A program made the translations under genes and the position numbers. The notes beneath the pieces were generated by a model that was not told where the DNA came from, did no database searches, and saw nothing but the letters and a program-made list of their open reading frames with translations. From NCBI GenBank assembly GCA_938015595.1, contig CALLPI010000010.1, forward strand, positions 1 through 64,000: DNA of 64,000 bases. The letters run 5' to 3'. The number at the start of each line of letters is the position of its first letter. Position 1 is the first letter of the stretch. The stretch is from an uncultured Saprospiraceae bacterium (lineage in GTDB: Bacteria > Bacteroidota > Bacteroidia > Chitinophagales > Saprospiraceae). Below, in pieces: positions 10,213 to 20,971 of this stretch.

Positions 10213-10629
10213 AGCATAGCACGTTTTGGATTGATGGCGCAAATTTGGGGTATTCTCCTCTGACTACGAAATGCCGCCTCGCTTGTTTTCAGGCCTGGCT
10301 CAGGTCAGGTGATAATCTAGCAGTGCCCCCCTCTCAGTGCAGCAGAGGGTGTCATCTGGAGACGCTCTCCTATTCGGAAGACGACACCTTCTGACTATGC
10401 TGGTAGATGCCGCTTCGTTTAACGGTCGAGCATCGTTGCTTTTTACTGCGCAACGACACAACGAGACTTTTTGCGCGTAAAACCGCCTAAACTCCAGAAG
10501 TGGCATCAGGGCTCTCAAAGCTAGGCTTACGAAAAAAATAACTTTTCCCCGCGCGAGGGATTTTTTTTTCTGCAAAAGATGTTTAATGTATGCTACCAAG
10601 AAATGTACCTTTGCAGCGCAAAGCCCACA
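10213..10629. other. Intergenic region with a nested hairpin
   Basis: About 400 bp without a believable gene, between the pgi start and tRNA-Ser. The most notable feature is a nested palindrome at 10348-10388: outer arms GGTGTC/GACACC, extended by TCT/AGA after one mismatch, enclose a perfect GGAGA-CGC-TCTCC hairpin. A second hairpin (CCCTCT/AGAGGG) lies just before it, and a short C/G-rich hairpin followed by nine T lies near 10551-10571. These could belong to a small RNA, but I recognise no known family. Confidence 0.4.
10582..10613 (+). promoter_or_regulatory. Probable promoter of tRNA-Ser
   Basis: A perfect -7 box TACCTTTG at 10606-10613 is preceded, about 20 bp upstream, by TTTA as a weak -33 element. 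It sits 16 bp before the mature tRNA 5' end, the right distance for a short primary transcript. Confidence 0.5.
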
Positions 10630-10714
10630 GGAGGGGTGGCAGAGCGGTTTAATGCGGCGGTCTTGAAAACCGTTGACTGTAACAGGTCCGGGGGTTCGAA
10701 TCCCTCCCCCTCCG
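10630..10714 (+). tRNA. tRNA-Ser (anticodon UGA)
   Basis: An 85-nt cloverleaf. The 7-bp acceptor stem pairs GGAGGGG with CCCCTCC, and the discriminator base is G. The D arm contains GGTTTAATGC, the anticodon loop is CTTGAAA with TGA at its centre, and a long variable arm follows, as in class II tRNAs. The T arm is GGGGG-TTCGAAT-CCCTC. Long variable arm plus UGA anticodon identify it as serine, reading UCN codons (mainly UCA). CCA is not encoded: GCAACC follows the discriminator. A clear terminator lies just downstream, so it is probably monocistronic. Confidence 0.97.
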
Positions 10715-10726
10715 CAACCAAAAAGT

Positions 10727-10770
10727 AAAAACCCTTGCGAATCAATTGTTTGCAAGGGTTTTCTTTTTTT
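10727..10770 (+). terminator. Rho-independent terminator after tRNA-Ser
   Basis: The inverted arms AAAACCCTTGC and GCAAGGGTTTT form an 11-bp stem closed by a 13-nt loop and followed by CTTTTTTT. It begins 12 bp after the tRNA, so it almost certainly ends that transcript. Confidence 0.9.
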
Positions 10771-11047
10771 AGGGGTACACTTTGCTGTAGAATCTTTACC
10801 ACTTTGAGCCCCCCCTTTCTTTGTTTCCAGTTTTTTTTGCAAAAAAATTGAAAGAAAATTTTATCTGAGTAAAATAAAACATCGTATTAAATTTGGCCAA
10901 ACGCTGTACACTGGGGATGTGGGCAACGCTCCTATGTGCGTCGGCGCGGCATTTTCAATAAATATACCCGCAGAAAGGATGCAGTACCGAAAGATCTGAC
11001 CAAGAGAGGCCAACGGGAGATATTTTTAGCAGAATACTTGACCAAAA

Positions 11048-11080
11048 TTTGGAAAAATCATTTTTGCTGCATTACCTTTG
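11048..11080 (+). promoter_or_regulatory. Promoter of rpsT
   Basis: TTTG at 11048-11051 and TACCTTTG at 11073-11080, separated by 21 bp, fit the Bacteroidota housekeeping promoter (TTTG, about 19-21 bp, TAnnTTTG). Transcription would start near 11087, leaving a leader of about 27 nt before the rpsT ATG. The rest of the 10771-11113 spacer is A+T-rich and shows nothing else convincing. Confidence 0.7.
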
Positions 11081-11113
11081 CGCTCCGATTTGAAAAAAGT
11101 CTCAAGACAATCT

Positions 11114-11368
11114 ATGGCACACCACAAGTCATCTCTCAAGCGCATTCGACAGGACGCAAAACGCCGTCTTAGCAATCGCTACTACAAGAAAACCGCCCGC
11201 ACGGCCATCAAGCGCCTGCGCAGCCTGCAGGATGTAGAAGATGCTAAAGGCTTTTTACCCAAGGTCATCAGTATGATTGACCGCCTGGCCAAGCGCGGCA
11301 CTTGGCATAAGAATAAGGCTTCCAACCTCAAGAGCCGCCTGATGAAGCGCGTAGCGGCTATGGGATAA
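11114..11368 (+). CDS. rpsT: 30S ribosomal protein S20
   Basis: Primary binding protein of 16S rRNA in the small ribosomal subunit. The 84-residue, very basic product starts MAHHKSSLKRIRQDAKRR and contains the S20 core (NRYYKKTARTAIKRL and the later KGTWHKNKASNLKSRL-type helix). The upstream in-frame ATG at 11078 lies inside the promoter -7 box, so the ATG at 11114 is clearly the start. It stands alone, as S20 often does in Bacteroidota. Confidence 0.96.
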   Translation: MAHHKSSLKRIRQDAKRRLSNRYYKKTARTAIKRLRSLQDVEDAKGFLPKVISMIDRLAKRGTWHKNKASNLKSRLMKRVAAMG

Positions 11369-11403
11369 GCCAACTGCCGGCCATTGCTAGAGTACTAGGC
11401 TAT

Positions 11404-11440
11404 GAAGGCTTCGCAACTACAAAATAGCTGCGGAGCCTTC
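11404..11440. terminator. Hairpin between rpsT and the M28 peptidase gene
   Basis: GAAGGCTTCGCA and TGCGGAGCCTTC form a 12-bp stem (one G-T pair) with a 13-nt loop. It lies between two convergent genes and may stop transcription from both sides, but neither side has a good T run, so the role is uncertain. Confidence 0.45.
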
Positions 11441-11465
11441 GTAGTTTAGTGCCACAAGGTGGGGA

Positions 11466-13061
11466 TCACTGTCCTCCTCCTTGCGCTCTGGCCCTGGGTG
11501 CCTCTTCTTCGCGCGGTTTGCGCGGCAGCATTTCAGTGCGCTGTGCGGTGTGCCACACCATGGAGGCAATGACAGTGGCCGCCTGCTTGAGGTCGGCTTC
11601 GATGAGGTGGTCGAGGTTATCCATATTGGAATGGTGGGTACGTGGCGAGTAGGCAATGGGGTCCTGGATAAACTGAAAGCCTGGAATGCCCACGCGGTCG
11701 AAAGCCAAGTGGTCTGTACCGCCCGTATTGGATAGTGTGATGGTGTTGGCCTCCAGGTCTTTGAAGGCGTCGAGCCAAGCGCGGAACACCGGCATAACGG
11801 CAGGATTGCCTTGCAAGTAAATACCGCGCACCTTGCCTGTTCCGTTGTCGAGGTTGTAGTAGGCCGATACTTTTTCATGGGCGGGTTTGTAACGCACCAC
11901 GCTACCCAAGGAGTCGAGGGTGGCAAAATGGTCGTTGACGTAGGCGCGCGAGCCGAGCAAGCCTTGCTCTTCGCCCGTCCAGAGCGCCAGGCGAAGGGTA
12001 CGACGAGGCTGTTGGCCGCTTTCGCGGATAGTTTGCATGAGAATGCGCGCCACCTCCATCATTACAGCAGAGCCGGCGGCATTGTCGGTAGCGCCGGTAG
12101 CCAGATGCCAGGAGTCAATATGGGCGCCAAACATAACTACCTCGTCCTTTAGGTCAGTACCAGGAATCTCAGCAATGATGTTGCGGGAGTTGCCGCTGGG
12201 ATTGGTGTATTCGGCCACCAGTTCCATGCTCAGTTTTACGGGTATGCCCTTGCGCAGCAGGCGGAAGATGCGATTGTAATGCTCTGCGGCCATAGTGAGC
12301 TGGGGCAATACTTCGGCGTCTTTATCGCGAGCATTGCCTTTGCGGGCGCGGGCGCCGGCGGCAAATACCGTGCCGAGGTCGCCTTTGAAGTTGCGGTCAA
12401 TCACAGCAGCGGGCTGCTCCTGATAGAGGAACTCCCAAAGTTGCTCCGTAAAGCGGCGGCCGCTACCCCAGTTGCGAAATCCGAAGGGCGTCGGCATGGG
12501 AGCATTAGCCATTTTGAGGAGGTCTTCGGCATTATAGCGACGAGCGTCAGCTTCAAAAGGCTCCTCTATAGCGCGCAGGGTATCTAGCAGTACAAATTTG
12601 CCCTTGAGCTTGCCCTTGTAGGTGGCCAGTTCTTCTTCGGTACCGGCCTCCAGGTAAATGACCTCGCCACTGATACGCCCTTTCACAGAAGGCGACCATG
12701 CTTTGGGATAGGCTAATACCGGAAAGGGCGAGGGGGCGTCGCAGTCCAGATGGAAACGCTTGAGTTCCCAGCCTCGGCCAAAGGGCCCCCACTCGTGAGT
12801 TTGCACATTGGAAAGGCCCCAGTCAGCGAGGGTTTTAAGCACCCAGCCGGTAGCTCTGTCGAGTTGAGGAGAGCCAGTCAGACGCGGGCCATATACATCG
12901 GTGAGCCAGCCGGCCGTTTCCCATACTTGGCTCTGCTCCAGGCCGTGCTTGCGGATGATTTTGTTGATGTGCTCGTCTGCCTTGTCTTGTTGTGCCCAAA
13001 TGGCTGTAGAAGAGCATGCCAAAATTACAAAAGACAAGAAAAAGCGGATGTTTTTTTTCAT
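11466..13061 (-). CDS. Exported M28-family zinc aminopeptidase/carboxypeptidase
   Basis: Probably removes terminal amino acids from peptides outside the cytoplasm. The 531-residue protein starts with a signal peptide (MKKNIRFFLSFVILACSSTAIWAQ). A protease-associated-type segment (about 110-250) is inserted before the M28 catalytic domain. Metal-ligand motifs visible are GAHIDSWH and GATDNAAG (His and bridging Asp), WTGEEQGLLGS (catalytic Glu and ligand Glu) and the C-terminal HHSNMDNLDHL. Substrate specificity cannot be read. The ATG at 13061 was preferred to an upstream start at 13079 because it begins the signal peptide directly. The last 20 residues are a low-complexity Glu/Ala/Arg/Gly tail. 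Confidence 0.9.
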   Translation of the reverse strand: MKKNIRFFLSFVILACSSTAIWAQQDKADEHINKIIRKHGLEQSQVWETAGWLTDVYGPRLTGSPQLDRATGWVLKTLADWGLSNVQTHEWGPFGRGWELKRFHLDCDAPSPFPVLAYPKAWSPSVKGRISGEVIYLEAGTEEELATYKGKLKGKFVLLDTLRAIEEPFEADARRYNAEDLLKMANAPMPTPFGFRNWGSGRRFTEQLWEFLYQEQPAAVIDRNFKGDLGTVFAAGARARKGNARDKDAEVLPQLTMAAEHYNRIFRLLRKGIPVKLSMELVAEYTNPSGNSRNIIAEIPGTDLKDEVVMFGAHIDSWHLATGATDNAAGSAVMMEVARILMQTIRESGQQPRRTLRLALWTGEEQGLLGSRAYVNDHFATLDSLGSVVRYKPAHEKVSAYYNLDNGTGKVRGIYLQGNPAVMPVFRAWLDAFKDLEANTITLSNTGGTDHLAFDRVGIPGFQFIQDPIAYSPRTHHSNMDNLDHLIEADLKQAATVIASMVWHTAQRTEMLPRKPREEEAPRARAQGGGQ

Positions 13062-13311
13062 AATGACTACTGGTTGCAATGCCTGTTAAGGCAAATGATG
13101 GTATGCGATACAGTTTACTCAAAAACAAAACGCCGGGCTTTGGTTCAAAACCAAAACACAATGCTGCCGCGGCGAATATAGAGATACGCCAAAGAAAATT
13201 GGTATAAATACAGCGTTTTTAACTAAGACTTGGCCGGAAGTGGTAAGTAAGACGTAACATATCGAATCGGGCGACGATGACTTTTTCAGCGCAGACTTTA
13301 TGATAAATCTC

Positions 13312-13344
13312 ATTGAGTAATCTTATGGTCATTCTCTACCTTTG
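13312..13344 (+). promoter_or_regulatory. Promoter of the V-type ATPase operon
   Basis: ATTG at 13312-13315 and a perfect -7 box TACCTTTG at 13337-13344 are separated by 21 bp. Transcription would begin near 13351, about 43 nt before the subunit E ATG at 13394. This also rules out the upstream in-frame start at 13313. Confidence 0.65.
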
Positions 13345-13393
13345 CCATGTATGGACCGTTGCGCCTAACTTGTCTTCTAAAAACCATTCCGAT

Positions 13394-14011
13394 ATGGAAG
13401 GAAAACTCCGGGAACTCACTGACCGCATCTACCAGGAAGGCGTAGAACGCGCCCGCAAGGAAGCCGAGCAAATACTGACACAAGCCCATACCCAAGCCGA
13501 ACAACTCCGCCGGCAAGCCGAATTGGACGCCCAACGCCTGCGCGATAGTGCCGCCATTGAAGTGGCACAACTCAAGGAAAATACGCTAGCTGAACTTCGA
13601 TTAGCCGCTGCCCAGGCCAAAGCTGAGCTCAAGCAGCAAATTAGCCGCCTGATATCTGCACGCTTATTGAATGAGCCTCTTCAGCAAGCTGTGCAGGACA
13701 AGAAATTTCTTCAAGACGTCATTCAAATAGCGGTACAGCACTGGCGGCCCGACCGTGATGCCAACCCTGGCTTGCAATTGCTCTTACCAGAGGAGGCGCG
13801 CACGCAACTGGAGGCCTACCTCTCCGGGCAAGTGCGGGCATTACTGGGCAAAGGCCTGCAAGTGGGCTACAGCACACAACTCAAGGACGGCTTTCGCATT
13901 GGCCCCGCCGATGGCAGCTATTTGGTGTCTTTCAGCAGCGAAGATTTTGAACGGTTTTTTAGCCTGCATCTCAGAGCTCAAGTGGACAAGTTGTTGTTTG
14001 ATGGGCAATAA
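13394..14011 (+). CDS. V-type ATPase subunit E
   Basis: Peripheral-stalk subunit linking the catalytic A3B3 head to the membrane subunit I. The 205-residue protein begins MEGKLRELTDRIYQEGVERA and has a long N-terminal coiled coil (about residues 5-90, rich in Ala, Glu, Gln and Arg), then a globular C-terminal domain ending in a segment that includes GYSTQLKDGFRIG. This layout is typical of bacterial and archaeal subunit E. It is first in a tightly packed seven-gene operon. Confidence 0.85.
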   Translation: MEGKLRELTDRIYQEGVERARKEAEQILTQAHTQAEQLRRQAELDAQRLRDSAAIEVAQLKENTLAELRLAAAQAKAELKQQISRLISARLLNEPLQQAVQDKKFLQDVIQIAVQHWRPDRDANPGLQLLLPEEARTQLEAYLSGQVRALLGKGLQVGYSTQLKDGFRIGPADGSYLVSFSSEDFERFFSLHLRAQVDKLLFDGQ

Positions 14012-14031
14012 TCTTCGCTAACGCACGCCGC

Positions 14032-14853
14032 ATGGAAAATCGCTCCTACTACTATCTGATTGCCGGCTTGCCCGATTTAGTACTCGACCAGCGCAAGTTG
14101 CCTTTTCCCGTTGCCGCCTTCTGCGACGAACTCAAAACCCACCTGCATCCTGAAGATTATGCGCTGAGCGACTACCTGCTGCGCGCTGCAGACAATGAAA
14201 ATCTGCTCAACTTCTTGATGAAAACAGACAAGCCCCGGAACGAACTGGGGCGCATTCCGGAAGACACACTGCAGGAAGCGCTGCGAGATCCCAGTGTATT
14301 GCCCGGCTACATGCAGCCGCTTGTACGGGCATTTGAAGCCAAAGAACCGCTATGGCCAGGAATGAGTTGGGAAAACCAACTTGCCTGGCTGTACTACGAC
14401 CATGCCATAGAAGCACCTAATGAGTTTTTGCGCCAGTGGTTTGCCTACGACAGAGACTTGCGCAACATCCTGGCCGCCATCAGCGCACGCCGCAATCAGT
14501 TGAGCATGGAAGGCCAACTCATAGGTGAATACCACCTAACCACAGCCCTGCGAAATAGCCACGCCCGAGACTTTGGCCTGGGGCCGGCCTATGCTTACGT
14601 GGAACGCCTCATTCAATGGGAAAACAACAACTGGCTAGAACGCGAACTGGCTATTGATGCTATGCGCTGGAACTTCATTGAGGAACTCAATGCCTTCCAC
14701 TACTTTGATATTGAAGTGGTACTGGGTTATTTGATCAAACTCATGCTATTGGAGCGCTGGGTACACTTAGACCAATCCGACGGCCACGAAACTTTCCAGC
14801 GCCTACTTCAGCAATTGATACACAGCGAACAGCTTTCAAACGCGTTGACATGA
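14032..14853 (+). CDS. DUF2764 family protein of the V-ATPase operon
   Basis: A 273-residue, mainly helical soluble protein beginning MENRSYYYLIAGLPDLVLDQ. It matches the DUF2764 family, which in Bacteroidota, Chlamydiae and spirochaetes sits between subunits E and A. No subunit C (the rotor-stator adaptor) gene is present in this operon, so DUF2764 is plausibly its stand-in; that is inference from position and helical character. It ends 4 bp inside subunit A (ATGA overlap), implying translational coupling. Confidence 0.82.
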   Translation: MENRSYYYLIAGLPDLVLDQRKLPFPVAAFCDELKTHLHPEDYALSDYLLRAADNENLLNFLMKTDKPRNELGRIPEDTLQEALRDPSVLPGYMQPLVRAFEAKEPLWPGMSWENQLAWLYYDHAIEAPNEFLRQWFAYDRDLRNILAAISARRNQLSMEGQLIGEYHLTTALRNSHARDFGLGPAYAYVERLIQWENNNWLERELAIDAMRWNFIEELNAFHYFDIEVVLGYLIKLMLLERWVHLDQSDGHETFQRLLQQLIHSEQLSNALT

Positions 14854-16616
14854 ACACTACCACCACAGGACACATCACCGGCATTATAGCCAACCTGGCC
14901 ATTATCAAGGTACAAGGGCCAGTAGCGCAGAATGAAGTGTGTTATGTACAACACGAGGGCGCACCGCTAATGGCGGAGGTCATCAAAGTACGTAGCGGCT
15001 ATGCCTACGCCCAGGTTTTTGAAAGTACGCGTGGGCTGAAAACTGGTACACCAGTAGAGTTTGCCGGCAGCATGTTAGAGGCTACGCTAGGACCAGGCAT
15101 CCTCTCCCGAAACTACGACGGTCTCATGCACGACCTCAACACCATGGAGGGTATCTTCCTGAAAAGAAGCGACTACACCCACGCTCTTGACCTGGAGCGC
15201 CGATGGGGGTTCACACCGCTGGCAAAACCTGGCACATTGGTGCAAGCAGGCGACTGGCTGGGCGAGGTACGAGAAAACGCCATTCCGCACCGCATCATGG
15301 TTCCTTTTTCACTATCGGGCACCTACACGCTACGGCGCGTTGAACCTGCTGGCGAGTATAAAGTGGAAGACACTATTGCCGTGCTAACTGACGCTGCAGG
15401 CCGCCAGGTAGAAGTTAGCATGAAGCAGAAATGGCCTGTCAAGCAGGCTATACGCACATATATTGAGAAGCCACGTCCGTACAAACTGCTCGAAACCGGC
15501 ATCCGCACCATAGACACCCTCAATCCCATAGTAGAAGGTGGCACGGGCTTCATACCTGGCCCTTTTGGCAGTGGCAAAACAGTACTTCAGCAAGCTATCT
15601 CCCGCCAGGCCGATGCCGATGTAGTGGTGGTGGCAGCTTGCGGTGAGCGCGCCAACGAAGTGGTAGAGCTATTCAGCGAGTTTCCCCAGCTAGAAGATCC
15701 CTGGCATCCTGGGCGCAAGCTTATGGAGCGCACCGTCATCATTGCCAATACTTCTAACATGCCCGTAGCCGCGCGCGAGGCTTCGGTCTATACCGCTATG
15801 ACCATTGCCGAATACTACCGCAGCATGGGCTTAAAAGTACTCTTGCTGGCCGACTCTACCTCGCGCTGGGCGCAAGCACTGCGAGAGATGTCGAACCGCA
15901 TGGAGGAACTACCCGGCCCGGATGCCTTCCCGATGGACCTCTCGGCCATCATTTCCAACTTCTATTCGCGCGCCGGCATCGTCAAGCTGCGCAACGGCCA
16001 CAGCGGCTCCATCACCTTCATTGGTACGGTATCGCCAGCGGGCGGCAACCTCAAAGAGCCAGTGACCGAGAGCACCCGCAAAGCTGCGCGCTGTTTTTAC
16101 GCTCTTTCGCAACAACGCGCCGACAGCAAGCGCTACCCCGCTATTGACCCCATTGACAGCTACTCCAAGTATCTGGAATACCCTGAGTTGCAGGCTACCC
16201 TGGCCGAAGCCATCTTACCCGGATGGGTAGACCTCGTCAATCGCCTGAAGAACATCCTGCTGCGCGGCAAGGAGGCCGCCGAGCAGATCAACATCCTCGG
16301 TGACGACGGCGTCACGGTGGATTACCACCTTCAGTTCTGGCGCTCTGAAGTAGTGGACGCCGTCATCCTGCAACAAGACGCCTTTGATGCCGTAGACGCC
16401 CGCACCCCGCTGGCTCGCCAAAAGTACATGGCCGAGTTGGTGTGGGACATTTGCCAGATGTGTTTCGCATTTGAATCCTTTGAGGAGGTGGCGCCATACT
16501 TCAAGCGCATCATCAACCAAATGAAACAGATGAACTATTCAGTTTTTGAGTCAGAGGCTTTTACCCAATTTGAAGCCGGCCTGCAAGACATTTTGGCAGA
16601 ACGAAAAACAAACTGA
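14850..16616 (+). CDS. V-type ATPase catalytic subunit A
   Basis: Catalytic ATP-binding subunit of the V1 head. The 588-residue protein has an N-terminal beta barrel, the bulge domain characteristic of A subunits (about residues 110-190), and Walker A GPFGSGKT at 237-244 (nt 15558-15581), followed by the expected SNMPVAAREASVYT and LADSTSRWAQALREMSNRMEELPG blocks. Length and motifs are complete. It overlaps DUF2764 by 4 bp and subunit B by 1 bp. Confidence 0.96.
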   Translation: MNTTTTGHITGIIANLAIIKVQGPVAQNEVCYVQHEGAPLMAEVIKVRSGYAYAQVFESTRGLKTGTPVEFAGSMLEATLGPGILSRNYDGLMHDLNTMEGIFLKRSDYTHALDLERRWGFTPLAKPGTLVQAGDWLGEVRENAIPHRIMVPFSLSGTYTLRRVEPAGEYKVEDTIAVLTDAAGRQVEVSMKQKWPVKQAIRTYIEKPRPYKLLETGIRTIDTLNPIVEGGTGFIPGPFGSGKTVLQQAISRQADADVVVVAACGERANEVVELFSEFPQLEDPWHPGRKLMERTVIIANTSNMPVAAREASVYTAMTIAEYYRSMGLKVLLLADSTSRWAQALREMSNRMEELPGPDAFPMDLSAIISNFYSRAGIVKLRNGHSGSITFIGTVSPAGGNLKEPVTESTRKAARCFYALSQQRADSKRYPAIDPIDSYSKYLEYPELQATLAEAILPGWVDLVNRLKNILLRGKEAAEQINILGDDGVTVDYHLQFWRSEVVDAVILQQDAFDAVDARTPLARQKYMAELVWDICQMCFAFESFEEVAPYFKRIINQMKQMNYSVFESEAFTQFEAGLQDILAERKTN

Positions 16617-17965
16617 TGGAAATACTTGCTTTTCAACGAGTTTATACCAAAATAGAACAGCTCACTAAGGCTACCTGCACGCTGCGTGCACAGGGCGTGG
16701 GCTATGAAGAATTAGCCATGGTACATGGCCGCCTGGCGCAGGTGGTCAAGATCATGGGCGATGAAGTCACGCTGCAAGTGTTTTCAGGCACGGAGGGCAT
16801 TCCCACTAACGCCGAAGTGGTATTTTATGGTAAACCGCCTACCCTAAATGTGAGCGACGCACTAGCTGGCCGTTTTTTCAACGCCTTTGGCCAGCCTATT
16901 GACGGCGGCCCTGAGGTACAGGGCGAAGAGCGCGAAATTGGCGGCCCCTCCGTAAATCCAGTGCGACGCAAGCAGCCTTCTGAACTCATCACCACCGGTA
17001 TAGCAGGCATAGATCTGAATAATACCCTGGTGACCGGCCAGAAGATTCCCTTCTTTGCCGACCCTGACCAACCCTACAACCAGGTTATGGCCATGGTGGC
17101 CTTGCGCGCCAAAGCTGACAAAATCATCCTGGGTGGCATGGGGCTGAGCAACGACGATTACCTCTTCTACAAGCACGTATTTGAAAATGCCGGCGCCCTG
17201 CACCGCATTGTCAGTTTTGTAAACACCACCGAAAACCCGCCCGTAGAGCGCTTGCTGGTGCCCGATATGGCACTGACCGCCGCCGAATACTTCGCTGTCG
17301 ATAAAAATGAAAAAGTATTGGTACTGCTCAGCGATATGACGCTGTATGCCGATGCGCTCAGCATCGTGTCTAACCGCATGGACCAAATTCCCTCCAAAGA
17401 CAGCATGCCCGGCTCACTGTACAGCGACCTGGCCAAGATATATGAAAAAGCTGTGCAGTTTGAAGCCGGCGGCTCCATCACCATCATTGCAGTGACCACC
17501 CTATCCAGCGGCGACATTACCCATGCTGTACCCGACAACACCGGCTACATCACTGAGGGGCAATTGTTCTTACGCCGCGATACCGATATTGGCAAAGTCA
17601 TTGTGGACCCCTTCCGAAGCCTGTCACGCCTCAAGCAGTTGGTCATAGGCAAGAAAACCCGCGCCGATCACCCCCAAGTAATGAATGCCGCCATACGCCT
17701 GTACGCCGATGCAGCCAATGCCCGCACCAAGCTGGAAAATGGTTTTGACCTGACCGACTACGACGAACGCGCCCTGCGCTTCGCACGCGAATACTCCGAC
17801 CGCCTGCTGGCTATTGACGTCAACCTACATGTAGAAGACATGCTAGACACCGCCTGGGAACTTTTTGGCAAGTACTTCTCCAAAGCAGAGGTCGGCATTA
17901 AGCAAGAGTTGGTAGAAAAACACTGGAAAGAAATGCCAAGAAAGTTACCGCAGCTTAGTCTATAA
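16616..17965 (+). CDS. V-type ATPase regulatory subunit B
   Basis: Non-catalytic nucleotide-binding subunit alternating with A in the V1 head. The 449-residue protein has the B-type sequence DLNNTLVTGQKIPFFADPD in place of a working Walker A loop. It also has the blocks LVLLSDMTLYADALSIVSNR and ITIIAVTTLSSGDITHAVPD. The ATG shares its first base with the TGA of subunit A, indicating coupled translation. Confidence 0.95.
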   Translation: MEILAFQRVYTKIEQLTKATCTLRAQGVGYEELAMVHGRLAQVVKIMGDEVTLQVFSGTEGIPTNAEVVFYGKPPTLNVSDALAGRFFNAFGQPIDGGPEVQGEEREIGGPSVNPVRRKQPSELITTGIAGIDLNNTLVTGQKIPFFADPDQPYNQVMAMVALRAKADKIILGGMGLSNDDYLFYKHVFENAGALHRIVSFVNTTENPPVERLLVPDMALTAAEYFAVDKNEKVLVLLSDMTLYADALSIVSNRMDQIPSKDSMPGSLYSDLAKIYEKAVQFEAGGSITIIAVTTLSSGDITHAVPDNTGYITEGQLFLRRDTDIGKVIVDPFRSLSRLKQLVIGKKTRADHPQVMNAAIRLYADAANARTKLENGFDLTDYDERALRFAREYSDRLLAIDVNLHVEDMLDTAWELFGKYFSKAEVGIKQELVEKHWKEMPRKLPQLSL

Positions 17966-18032
17966 AAGCTGGCTTCGATGGGCTTGCCGCAAACACTCAT
18001 CCCTTTTTTTACGAAAACAGCAATAGCATCGC

Positions 18033-18626
18033 ATGGCTCTCAGATTTCAATACAACAAAACCGCCCTACAGGAGATCAACCGGCAGTTGCGCATTCGGGT
18101 GCGGGCTTTGCCCACGCTCAAGAACAAGGAGTCGGCGCTGCGCATGGAGGTCAAAAAACTCAAGCAGGAAGCTGATGAACGGGAAGCACTCCTAAACCAC
18201 CAAATGGCCGCCTACCAGGAAGGCATGCGCCTGTGGGCAGAATTTGACTCCGACATCGTGCGGGTAGCCGAGTTGGAGTTGACGCATCGAAAGATAGCTG
18301 GTGTGCGCATTCCCGAACTCAAAGCCGTATGGTTTCAGGTAGCCGAGCACAGTTTGTTCAACAAACCGCACTGGCTGCCCGACGGTATTCGCGCATTGCA
18401 AGAAATGACCCGCACTGGCATTGAAAAAGAGGTACTGCTGTGTGCCATGAACCTACTGGACCGCGCCCGCAAGAAAACCACCCAAAAGGTAAACTTGTAC
18501 GAAAAAGTACAGATACCGGCCTACGAAGAAGCCGCCCTGAAGATCAAGCGCTTTCTGGAAGACGAGGAAAACCTGTCTAAATCTGCCCAGAAAATTGTAA
18601 AAAAACGCCAGGAAACCCATGAATGA
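18033..18626 (+). CDS. V-type ATPase subunit D
   Basis: Central rotor shaft subunit. The 197-residue, highly helical protein starts MALRFQYNKTALQEINRQL and is built of two long coiled-coil helices (about 10-75 and 130-195) joined by a short middle region, as in subunit D. It follows subunit B after 67 bp and precedes subunit I by 18 bp. No separate subunit F gene, the usual partner of D, is present in the operon. Confidence 0.9.
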   Translation: MALRFQYNKTALQEINRQLRIRVRALPTLKNKESALRMEVKKLKQEADEREALLNHQMAAYQEGMRLWAEFDSDIVRVAELELTHRKIAGVRIPELKAVWFQVAEHSLFNKPHWLPDGIRALQEMTRTGIEKEVLLCAMNLLDRARKKTTQKVNLYEKVQIPAYEEAALKIKRFLEDEENLSKSAQKIVKKRQETHE

Positions 18627-18644
18627 TGCTCAAAACCACATGAC

Positions 18645-20940
<2,296 letters not shown>

Positions 20941-20971
20941 CAAATCCAAACACCTCTATCTGCCCCCTTAT

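Noticed and set aside
10300-10842. Minus-strand open frames across tRNA-Ser (phrases such as GEGFEPPDLLQSTVFKTAALNRSA)
   Set aside because: This is the well-known false protein read antisense to tRNA-Ser; the cloverleaf and terminator explain the region.
10936-11172. Plus-strand open frame upstream of and over the rpsT start
   Set aside because: It overlaps the rpsT promoter and gene in another frame; S20 is unambiguous.
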